Shown piece by piece: positions 1 to 5,477 of a stretch of DNA of 5,477 bases; position 1 is the stretch's first letter, and each line of letters opens with the position of its first letter. This DNA is from an uncultured bacterium (lineage in GTDB: Bacteria > Planctomycetota > UBA1135 > UBA2386), in NCBI GenBank assembly GCA_938003515.1, contig CALKYL010000327.1:1-5477 (forward strand). Direction: 5' to 3'. Both the position numbers and the translations under genes were made by a program. The notes below the pieces were generated by a model. It saw only the letters and a program-made list of their open reading frames with translations. It was not told the origin of the DNA and ran no database searches.

Positions 1-971
1 TCGAAGCGTCGCGCGCCGAACAGGGTGTTGAAGCGCCCGTAGTCGCCGTCGCCGTCGTCGCCGCTCGCGACGTCGATCGCGACGCGGACCTGGGGGCTCG
101 CCGGCGCGTCGAAGGTGTAGCCGGCCGAGCCGTGCACGAAGTGGGCGTCGACGTCGGCCGGGCCGCGGTCGCCGAACTGGTAGGCGCCTTCGAACTCGCC
201 GTAGAAGTGGCCGGGGCGCGAAGGCCGGAAGTAGCGTGCGCCGACGGTCCAGATCCGGTCGTCGGCGGCGCCGCGGCTGTCGTCGAGGCCGAGCAGATAG
301 ACCTGCAGCGAGGAGTGTTCGTCGACGGGCTTCCTGGCGTGCGCGCCGAAGAACTGGTAGTCGAGGGTCTGCGTGTCCCAGTCGTGCTCGTTGTCCACGA
401 GCATCATCCGGTCGGAGGGCCGCCGGATCGTCGGCATGTTCCAGAACGCGCCCGCCTCGTAGCCCTCGGCGTTGGAGTAGTCCCAGCGAACGCCGTTGAA
501 CGAGTTGATCGTGTTGCGATAGACGTTGCGCGCGCTCAGTCGGCGGCTGCCGATGTCCATCGTGTAGCGGCCGACGGTCAGCGCGTGGCCGTCGCCGAAG
601 TCGTATCGCGCGCTGGCCTGCAGCACGTCGAACGTGTTGACCGTGGTCGTGTTGGCGAACGAATCGGCCTTGGTTCCGAACATGCGGCCGTCGAGCCCTT
701 CGAGCGTCGCGCCGAACCGCTCGCGCCGGAAGTCGACGCGCAGGATGCTCCGGTTGGCCAGCTGATCCTCGGTGTCGCGGGTCGGACTCGCCCGGAACTG
801 GCCGTTCAGCGACTCGAATCGGGTGCGGTGCTGGCCGGAGACGCGCAGCCAGTCGGGCGTCCCGAGCCAGTCGTCGAGCCGGAGCGGCTTCTTCGGCGGG
901 TCCTGCGCCGGCGCGACGGGGGCGAGGACGGGGAGGAGGAGCAGGCCGACGGCGAGCTTGGATCGGAACAC
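1..971 (-). CDS. Outer-membrane beta-barrel porin, Alginate_exp-like (partial, C-terminus beyond the left edge)
   Basis: The first 323 residues of an outer-membrane protein are visible; the 3' end runs off the window. A Sec signal peptide (residues 1-22, FRSK, then a Leu/Val-rich core, ending APA/QD) starts at GTG 971, with GAGGA eight bases upstream. The mature part has alternating hydrophobic and polar stretches with many Tyr, Phe and Trp, as in beta-barrels. Hallmarks of the Alginate_exp (PF13372-type) family are SGQHRTRFESL near 45-55, GRYTMDIGSRRLSARNVYRNT (124-144) leading to INSFNGVRWDY (145-155), EFEGAYQFG (239-247), and SGDDGDGDYGRFNTLFG (293-309). Members form outer-membrane channels; the family name comes from the alginate exporter AlgE, but many members have no link to alginate. 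Here the gene follows a molybdoenzyme operon by 55 bases with no terminator evident, so it probably passes that enzyme's substrate or product. That role is inference; the family assignment is fairly firm. Confidence 0.88.
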   Translation of the reverse strand, partial: MFRSKLAVGLLLLPVLAPVAPAQDPPKKPLRLDDWLGTPDWLRVSGQHRTRFESLNGQFRASPTRDTEDQLANRSILRVDFRRERFGATLEGLDGRMFGTKADSFANTTTVNTFDVLQASARYDFGDGHALTVGRYTMDIGSRRLSARNVYRNTINSFNGVRWDYSNAEGYEAGAFWNMPTIRRPSDRMMLVDNEHDWDTQTLDYQFFGAHARKPVDEHSSLQVYLLGLDDSRGAADDRIWTVGARYFRPSRPGHFYGEFEGAYQFGDRGPADVDAHFVHGSAGYTFDAPASPQVRVAIDVASGDDGDGDYGRFNTLFGARRF

Positions 972-977
972 GGGAGG

Positions 978-1005
978 CGTCCTCGGCAGCGGAGAGGGAA
1001 GGACG
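978..1005 (-). promoter_or_regulatory. Possible hairpin covering the porin ribosome-binding site
   Basis: In the 55-base gap between the chaperone and the porin, the minus strand carries CGTCCT (1005-1000) and AGGACG (983-978), a perfect six-base inverted repeat with a 16-base pyrimidine-rich loop. The 3' arm overlaps most of the porin's GAGGA site (984-980). If it folds in the mRNA it would lower porin translation. It has no U-tract and is not a convincing terminator. Short GC-rich repeats arise by chance, so this is tentative. Confidence 0.3.
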
Positions 1006-1026
1006 GAAGCGATGGAGACGGTGGGT

Positions 1027-1587
1027 TCAGCCGGACGCGCGCCGCTGCGGCGGCAGCGCCTGCCGGAGTTCGCGGAGCAGCGCCACCGCGGCGCCGGCGA
1101 CGGGGCCGTAGAACGGGAAGTCGCGGCCGCGGGACGCGGTGGGCTGCAGCGCGCGCTCGGCCCACGACATGTGCTGCTCCGCCAGCAGGGCGGCGAGATC
1201 CGGCCGGCGTCCGGCCAGCTCGGCCCACAGCAGCAACACGCAGCCGATGTGGTCCGGCGGGGCGTTGCGCGCGCCCGGCGCCAGCTCGAGGCCCGCTGCC
1301 CGGGCGATCTCGCGAACCGCGACCGCGGCGTCGCCGCTGTAGCCGCCGTCGCGGAACAGCGAGTGCACCGGCGGCGCCGTGTGTTCGGGGTGCAAGAAGC
1401 ACGCGAGCCACTCGTGCGCGAGGTCGTCGAGCCGCTCCGGTCCGGGCACGTCGACGCCGACGTCGGCCAGCGCCCGGCGCAGCCCGGGCCGCGCCAGTTC
1501 GCCGAGCGTGTCGACGTCCAGCTCACGAACGAGCAGCCGACCGAACAGACGCGCCGAGGCGACCAGGGGGACGATCTCGTCGGTCAC
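1027..1587 (-). CDS. TorD/DmsD-family molybdoenzyme maturation chaperone
   Basis: This 186-residue, apparently cytoplasmic, helix-rich protein has no signal peptide. Its length is normal for the TorD/DmsD/NarJ family, which binds the Tat signal and apo-form of a partner molybdoenzyme until cofactor insertion is done. Family features visible are an N-terminal helix (SARLFGRLL, 11-19), the block PPDHIGCVLLLWAEL (110-124) matching the family's P-D-H motif, a conserved EQHMSWAERAL (137-147) matching the usual hL..W segment, and a final FYGPVAGAAVALL helix (159-171). The start is GTG 1587, five bases after the catalytic subunit's TGA (1595-1593), with no clear ribosome-binding site, so translation probably depends on ribosomes finishing the upstream gene. 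The frame stays open farther upstream, but that would run through the catalytic gene and is rejected. Its position directly after the catalytic gene makes that protein its obvious client. Sequence identity with known TorD proteins is probably low, so the call rests on motifs plus context. Confidence 0.87.
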   Translation of the reverse strand: MTDEIVPLVASARLFGRLLVRELDVDTLGELARPGLRRALADVGVDVPGPERLDDLAHEWLACFLHPEHTAPPVHSLFRDGGYSGDAAVAVREIARAAGLELAPGARNAPPDHIGCVLLLWAELAGRRPDLAALLAEQHMSWAERALQPTASRGRDFPFYGPVAGAAVALLRELRQALPPQRRASG

Positions 1588-1592
1588 GGCGA

Positions 1593-4388
1593 TCAGGTGA
1601 GCTTGGTGATCTTGACGACCGTGCTGTTGAACGCCTGCTGCCCCGAGATCGGGTCCGGGCTGAGCGGCAGCACGTGGTTCTGGGCCCAGCCGTTGCCGGT
1701 GTTGGGGACCCACCTGCGCGGGTCGCCGCCGGAGTCGTCCTGCCACCACATGTTGCGCTCCCAGTCGGCGTCGCGCATGCCCTCGGCGTCGTAGCCGGCG
1801 CGCTCGCCGTCCAGGTCGCGGCTCCGCCGCGCCTGGGCCACCGACGTGTAGGCGAAGTGGCCGAGCGAGTTGCTGATCGCGATCGCGCGTGGATGCACGG
1901 CGCGGGTCACGTACACCGGCAGCGACAGCTCGCCGTCGACCTCGCCCCGGCCCAGACCGATCTTCGGCGCCATGTCGTCGATGTGCGCGCTGCGATAGCC
2001 CTTCAGCTTGACGAAGTCGCCGTCCGCGAGCCCGAAGCGCGCCGCCGTGTCCGGATGGATCCACGCCGGGTTGCTGTGCACGATCTCGCTGCACCACTTG
2101 AGGTTGGCGGTGCGTCCGTGGTTGTGCACGTTCCACTTGAACGACGTCATGATCAGCTCGTCGTCCGCCAGCGACTCGTGCTCCTTCACCTGCGTCCACG
2201 TGGGCCACGCCGGCAGCTCGTATTCGTGACCACGGTGATGGTCGGGGCGGTTCTTGCCCTTGCTGTTGGCGACCGCCGCGAGCCTGCTGACGTCCTCGTT
2301 GCGCCCCAGCATGCGGACGAAGTCGCTCTTGACCTCGAGCTTGCGCGACGGCGTCTTGAAGCCGCGCACCGCGACGCCTCGGTGCAGGATGCCGATCCCC
2401 TTGCCCGCCTTGGTGACGATCCCGGTCTCACCGTCGGTCTCGCTGCCCTCGAGCTCCTCGGGCGCGAGCGGCTCCAGATAGGGCTCGTAGTAGGGCTTCT
2501 GCTCCGGGTCCTCGTAGGCGCCCTCCGCGGCCAGGAACTCCATCGGCGAGTCGTACTTCTCGCGGTCGTACGGCACGTTGGCCGTGTGCTTCTCCATGTA
2601 GGCGCGGACGTCGGTGCCGTCCGGATACCAGCGCGCCATGTCCGGGCCGATCCGCATCGCGAGCTCGGCGAAGATCTCGCGCACGTCCTTGGCCTCGCCG
2701 AGCGGTTCCACCATCGGCCGCCGCATCGACAGATAGGGCTTGAGGTTGTAGGCGCCGCGCGCGTCGACGTCCCATCGCTCCATGTAGGTGGCCCAGGGAA
2801 GCACCATGTCGGCGACCGACGTGGTCTCGGGCAGGAACGGGTTGATGCAGACGTGGAAGCCGATCTTGCTCTCGTCGAGCAGCACGTTCCGCGTCATCTT
2901 CATCTCCGGCCACGTCAGCGGCGAGTCCAGGTTGTAGGTCATGTAGACCTGGATGTGCGCGCGGTCCTGCGCCAGATAGTGGTAGACGATCTCGCCCACC
3001 TTCATCTTGTTCCAGACGTTGGCGAGCACGAACTCCGGCGGATCGGCGAGCAGCGATCCGACCTTCGGCGCCGGCGGCATCTCGGGCTCCGGGAAGCGCG
3101 CGCCGTCGTAGCCGCCGGTCCACATCCAGCACAGTCCGCCCGGCTTGCCGACCGAGCCGACCAGCACGTTGAGGAGGATGATGCAGCGGTCGTTGGTGTA
3201 GCCGTTGACGTGCGCGCTGGAGCCGCGGTTGCACATCGTGGTCGCCGCCGGCGCCGCGGCCGCGAACTCGCGCGCGATCCGGCGGATGGTGTCGGCCGGG
3301 ATCGTCGACGTGCGCTCGGCCCACTCCGGGGTGTAGTCCCGGATCTGCTCCCACAGCTCTTCGATCGAGCAGTTGGCCCAGTCGCGGAAGAACTCGGCGT
3401 CGTAGAGCGACTCGCTGACGATCGTGTGCGCCATGCCGAGGGCGACGGCCCCGTCGGTGCCGGGCGCCGGCATGAAGAACTCGTCGCTGTTGCCGGCGGT
3501 GTTCGACATGCGGACGTCGAACGTGACCAGCTTGGCGCCGTTGTCGAAGCGACCGCGCTGGATGCGCTGCGCGCCGGCGACGTGGCCCTGGTGCGCCTCG
3601 AACATGTTCGAGCCGAAGTTCAGGATGTACTTCGACCGCTCGTAGTCGCCCAGATCCCAGTCGCTCTCGAACAGGTAGGTCAGCGCCGCGGCGCGGCGGG
3701 ACGCTGAGCACAGACCGCGGTGGTTCAGCGCCGTGTTGGTGCCGAACGCGCGCAGGAACCGGTCGACCGCGTCCTTGCTGCGGTTGCGCCCCTGGTGGAA
3801 CGCGAACTCCTCCGGCTTGCCCGACGCGCGCACGTCCCGCAGCCGCTGCGCCAGCTCGTCGTAGGCCGCCTCCCAGGTGATGCGTCGCCACTTGCCGCTG
3901 CCGCGCGGGCCGACGCGCTTCAGCGGGTAGAGCAGCCGCTCGGGGTGGTACTGGTGGTTCAGCGCCGCCTGGCCGCGCGCGCACAGGCGGCCGCGCGAGT
4001 TCGGGTCGTTGCGGTTGCCGTCGACCTTGACGATCCGGCCGTTCTTGACGTGCCCGGTGATGCCGCACACGGTCGAGCACAGCTGGCACATGCCGTGCAC
4101 GCGCGTCGTGTCGCGATACTTGTCGGGGTCGGGAAAGCGGACCTTGCGGTTCGGCCCGGGCAGCAGGCAGACGCCCGGCATCTGCCGGTCCCCGACGGCG
4201 TACGGCTCGCCCCTGCCCGCTCGCCACACCCGCAGGCTCTCGTCCTTGCCGACCGGGTCGAGTCCGCCGTCCCGCCGCGCCGGCGCGCCGGCGCACGCGG
4301 CGACGGTCGACCCGGCGGCGAGCGCGGCCCCGAGCCGCAGGAACGCGCGACGATCCGCGCGTCGAACGTGTTCCGGACCGGCGCTCAT
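1593..4388 (-). CDS. Tat-exported molybdopterin (bis-MGD) oxidoreductase catalytic subunit, PsrA/PhsA-like, substrate unknown
   Basis: This 931-residue protein is the catalytic subunit of a periplasmic molybdenum or tungsten enzyme of the DMSO reductase superfamily. Domains in order: Tat signal (DRRAFLRLG, residues 12-20) ending in a lipobox-like VAAC (Cys32); an FS0 [4Fe-4S] motif C101-x2-C104-x3-C108-x27-C136; a molybdopterin fold with LNHRGLCSAS at 221-230, where Cys227, 91 residues after Cys136, is the likely metal ligand; SNTAGNSDEFF and PGTDGA at 295-314; a cofactor-binding stretch around 515-540 (PETTSVADMVLPWATYMERWD); GFKTPSRKLE at 676-685; and a C-terminal molydop_binding domain from about 750 to the end (HNHGRT, IHPDTAARFGLADGD, GWAQNH). 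An acidic segment near 625-655 looks like a lineage insertion. The start is ATG 4388, preceded by a strong GAGGGGGAG site; a GTG at 4409 lies inside the upstream gene and would spoil the Tat spacing. Polysulfide, thiosulfate, tetrathionate, arsenic or sulfite chemistry are all possible; I cannot choose between them. Confidence 0.95.
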   Translation of the reverse strand: MSAGPEHVRRADRRAFLRLGAALAAGSTVAACAGAPARRDGGLDPVGKDESLRVWRAGRGEPYAVGDRQMPGVCLLPGPNRKVRFPDPDKYRDTTRVHGMCQLCSTVCGITGHVKNGRIVKVDGNRNDPNSRGRLCARGQAALNHQYHPERLLYPLKRVGPRGSGKWRRITWEAAYDELAQRLRDVRASGKPEEFAFHQGRNRSKDAVDRFLRAFGTNTALNHRGLCSASRRAAALTYLFESDWDLGDYERSKYILNFGSNMFEAHQGHVAGAQRIQRGRFDNGAKLVTFDVRMSNTAGNSDEFFMPAPGTDGAVALGMAHTIVSESLYDAEFFRDWANCSIEELWEQIRDYTPEWAERTSTIPADTIRRIAREFAAAAPAATTMCNRGSSAHVNGYTNDRCIILLNVLVGSVGKPGGLCWMWTGGYDGARFPEPEMPPAPKVGSLLADPPEFVLANVWNKMKVGEIVYHYLAQDRAHIQVYMTYNLDSPLTWPEMKMTRNVLLDESKIGFHVCINPFLPETTSVADMVLPWATYMERWDVDARGAYNLKPYLSMRRPMVEPLGEAKDVREIFAELAMRIGPDMARWYPDGTDVRAYMEKHTANVPYDREKYDSPMEFLAAEGAYEDPEQKPYYEPYLEPLAPEELEGSETDGETGIVTKAGKGIGILHRGVAVRGFKTPSRKLEVKSDFVRMLGRNEDVSRLAAVANSKGKNRPDHHRGHEYELPAWPTWTQVKEHESLADDELIMTSFKWNVHNHGRTANLKWCSEIVHSNPAWIHPDTAARFGLADGDFVKLKGYRSAHIDDMAPKIGLGRGEVDGELSLPVYVTRAVHPRAIAISNSLGHFAYTSVAQARRSRDLDGERAGYDAEGMRDADWERNMWWQDDSGGDPRRWVPNTGNGWAQNHVLPLSPDPISGQQAFNSTVVKITKLT

Positions 4389-5272
4389 CGCGCTCCCCCT
4401 CGCTTCCACTCGTAGACGCTGTAGGCCTCGTTGCGGTAGCTCTCACCCTCGCGCGGCACCTTCGGCTCGAACTCCTCGATCGGCCGGTCCTCGCTGTGTC
4501 CGAACCACATGCGCGGGCGGGTGCCCTTCTCCGGACGCAGCTGGCCGAGCTCTCCCGCGGCCTCGAGGCGGGCCTTCATCCTGCTGACGGACGACTCGGG
4601 GTCGTTCAGGTCACCGAAGTAGAGGGCCTCGCTCGGGCAGGTGTCGACGCACGCCGGGTCCATGCCAGCTTCCACCCGGTGCGTGCAGTTGTGGCACTTG
4701 ATCGCCTGGTTCGCGACCGGATCGATGTAGATCGCGCCGTAGGGACAGACCTCCTTGCAGGCGCCGTGGCCGGAGCACACGTCGTAGTCGACCTGCACCG
4801 AGCCGCCCATGCCCTTGTGCAGGGCGCCGCACGGGCAGGCCTTGATGCACGGCGCGTCCTCGCAGTGCTGGCACGCCATCGGCACCATGATGCGGGCGAG
4901 GCCTCCCGTCGGCTTCTCGTAGTCGTGGTAGATGGTCTGTCGGATGTAGTTGCCGAGCGGCACGTCGTTCTCCGCCTTGCAGGCGACCTCGCAGCCGTGA
5001 CAGCCGAAGCAGCGGCGCACGTCGACGACCCACCCGAACCTCTTGCCGTCGTCGGGCGCCTGCATGCGGTCGCGCCAGTGCTCCTCCTTCAGGAACAGCT
5101 CGCTCGGCGTCCGCGCGCCGGGGTCCTGCGCCCGCACCGCGCCGGCCGCGAGCGCGCCGGCAGCGGCGCCGCCGAGGAACTTGCGACGGTCCACGCCAGG
5201 CGCGTCAGCGGGGGGCGTCGGCTTCGAACAGGAGCACGGTTCTCCCGTGCTGCACTTGCGGGGTTCGGTCAC
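4385..5272 (-). CDS. Tat-exported four-cluster ferredoxin-like subunit of a molybdoenzyme (DmsB/PsrB/NrfC type)
   Basis: This 295-residue protein is the electron-transfer subunit partnering the molybdopterin protein encoded next. A Tat signal is visible: DRRKFLGG at residues 28-35, an Ala/Gly-rich hydrophobic stretch, and a likely cleavage site after Ala48 (VRA/QD). Four cysteine groups follow in the order usual for DmsB, PsrB and NrfC: C88/C91/C94/C98, C134/C137/C142/C146, C166/H169/C172/C176, and C193/C196/C208/C212. Group III has His169 where the family normally has Cys, so that cluster may be [3Fe-4S] or His-ligated. A Cys-free tail of about 80 residues follows the last group. The start is GTG at 5272, with an in-frame TGA 15 bases upstream and only a weak ribosome-binding site. 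A GTG at 5194, just before DRRKF, is an alternative. Cys7, Cys13 and Cys15 lie before the Tat motif, which is unusual. The stop codon overlaps the next gene's start (ATGA), so the two are probably translationally coupled. The family is sure; the redox partner is unknown. Confidence 0.95.
   Translation of the reverse strand: MTEPRKCSTGEPCSCSKPTPPADAPGVDRRKFLGGAAAGALAAGAVRAQDPGARTPSELFLKEEHWRDRMQAPDDGKRFGWVVDVRRCFGCHGCEVACKAENDVPLGNYIRQTIYHDYEKPTGGLARIMVPMACQHCEDAPCIKACPCGALHKGMGGSVQVDYDVCSGHGACKEVCPYGAIYIDPVANQAIKCHNCTHRVEAGMDPACVDTCPSEALYFGDLNDPESSVSRMKARLEAAGELGQLRPEKGTRPRMWFGHSEDRPIEEFEPKVPREGESYRNEAYSVYEWKRGGAR
4393..4401 (-). promoter_or_regulatory. Ribosome-binding site of the catalytic subunit, inside the upstream gene
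   Basis: On the minus strand GAGGGGGAG ends four bases before ATG 4388. It is the strongest Shine-Dalgarno-like site of the four genes and lies within the last codons of the FeS subunit gene, whose TGA overlaps the ATG. This decides the start at 4388 and suggests coupled, roughly equal synthesis of the two subunits. Confidence 0.75.
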
Positions 5273-5477
5273 GGTTGGCGTCCGTCAGAGAAGGGGTCGA
5301 CGACGCCAGCGTGAGGCTCACGTGGAGGTGCGACACGACCGCGCCGCCGCCGACCCGGCGGGGATCGTTCAGAGGAAGGGACCGCGAGGCGCGGGGGCGA
5401 CCGGGACCGCGGGCCCGGCGGGCGACGCGGCGCGGTGGCGGGCGCGAGCGATCATGAGCGGCACCTTACCCCCGGAC
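5273..5477. other. Upstream region of the operon without a convincing gene
   Basis: These 205 bases precede the FeS subunit gene and probably hold the operon's promoter and leader. They contain the palindrome at 5310-5322 and very GC-rich DNA at 5380-5450. I could not find a clear -35/-10 or -24/-12 promoter. A minus-strand frame of 28 codons (5455 to 5369), preceded by GGGGGTAAGGTG, and a plus-strand ATG at 5454 that stays open to the edge (MSGTLPPD) overlap at CATG. Either could be real, and neither can be supported from this window. Confidence 0.5.
5310..5322. promoter_or_regulatory. 13-base palindrome upstream of the operon, possible operator
   Basis: CGTGAGGCTCACG is a perfect palindrome around its central base, ending 38 bases upstream of the first start codon of the operon. 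It is the clearest dyad in the upstream region and lies where a regulator of a minus-strand promoter could bind. It does not match CRP/FNR spacing (TGTGA-N6-TCACA) or a sigma-54 promoter. No regulator gene is visible, so this is only a candidate. Confidence 0.25.

Noticed and set aside
40..66. Short GTCGCC/GTCGTC-type repeats near the left edge
   Set aside because: They encode the Asp/Gly run (SGDDGDGDYG) conserved in Alginate_exp porins. The repetition is explained by that protein motif and codon bias, not by a separate repeat element.
1588..2208. Upstream in-frame extension of the chaperone to 393 codons
   Set aside because: It would overlap the C-terminal domain of the catalytic subunit by about 600 bases, and the extra residues are Arg/Gly/Ala-rich with no TorD features. 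GTG 1587 gives the usual family length.
132..3707. A plus-strand open frame of about 1190 codons
   Set aside because: It runs antisense through the porin, chaperone and most of the catalytic gene and across their boundaries. Its product is a low-complexity Arg/Val/His/Ala-rich sequence without domains. Long antisense frames are expected opposite GC-rich genes; the minus strand carries clear conserved proteins.
2428..4446. A minus-strand frame of 672 codons overlapping the catalytic gene in another frame
   Set aside because: The translation is Arg/Ala/Gly repeats without motifs. The other minus-strand frame encodes a full conserved molybdoenzyme over the same bases.
4496..5314. A plus-strand open frame of 272 codons opposite the FeS subunit
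   Set aside because: It is an Ala/Val/Arg/His-rich mirror of the FeS gene with no recognisable motif, and it covers the clear cysteine-cluster coding on the minus strand.
5275..5457. A plus-strand 60-codon frame in the upstream region (TTG start)
   Set aside because: It has an Arg-rich composition, no ribosome-binding site or motif, and overlaps the presumed promoter. It looks like chance in GC-rich DNA.
1..5477. CRISPR array, tRNA, rRNA, insertion sequence or attachment site
   Set aside because: I saw no spaced direct repeats, tRNA-like cloverleaf, transposase motifs or terminal inverted repeats. The window is almost fully covered by four genes.

Overview
The window is GC-rich DNA (estimated by eye at about two thirds G+C or more) from a Gram-negative bacterium. 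The evidence for an outer membrane is a gene for a beta-barrel protein with a Sec signal peptide. Three of the four genes start with GTG, and the proteins are rich in Ala, Arg, Asp and Gly. A high-GC phylum such as Planctomycetota, Myxococcota or Acidobacteriota, or a high-GC proteobacterium, would fit, but nothing here fixes the taxon.

All four recognisable genes lie on the minus strand and read from right to left as one probable operon. The order is: (1) an exported four-cluster ferredoxin-like electron-transfer subunit (5272 to 4385); (2) a Tat-exported molybdopterin (bis-MGD) oxidoreductase catalytic subunit of the DMSO reductase / polysulfide reductase superfamily (4388 to 1593), joined to gene 1 by an ATGA stop/start overlap; (3) a TorD/DmsD-like maturation chaperone (1587 to 1027), starting 5 bases after gene 2 ends; (4) an Alginate_exp-type outer-membrane porin (971 to beyond the left edge, partial), after a 55-base gap. 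The right-hand 205 bases (5273 to 5477) hold no convincing gene and probably contain the promoter and leader.

Together these encode a periplasmic molybdoenzyme. The chaperone would hold the catalytic subunit in the cytoplasm until cofactor is inserted. Tat would export the folded enzyme, and the FeS subunit would pass electrons between the active site and an unseen partner. The porin may let substrate or product cross the outer membrane. The substrate cannot be named from sequence. The likely Mo ligand is Cys227, which places the enzyme nearer the polysulfide, thiosulfate, tetrathionate and arsenate type enzymes than the Asp-ligated nitrate reductase type.

Three features stand out. The FeS subunit has His instead of the second Cys of its third cluster motif, the position that is Trp in NarH and sets a [3Fe-4S] cluster there. 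The catalytic subunit's Tat signal ends in a lipobox-like VAAC. No NrfD/DmsC-type membrane anchor gene is visible. These suggest a variant enzyme that may be lipid-tethered or soluble rather than held by a quinone-reactive membrane subunit.
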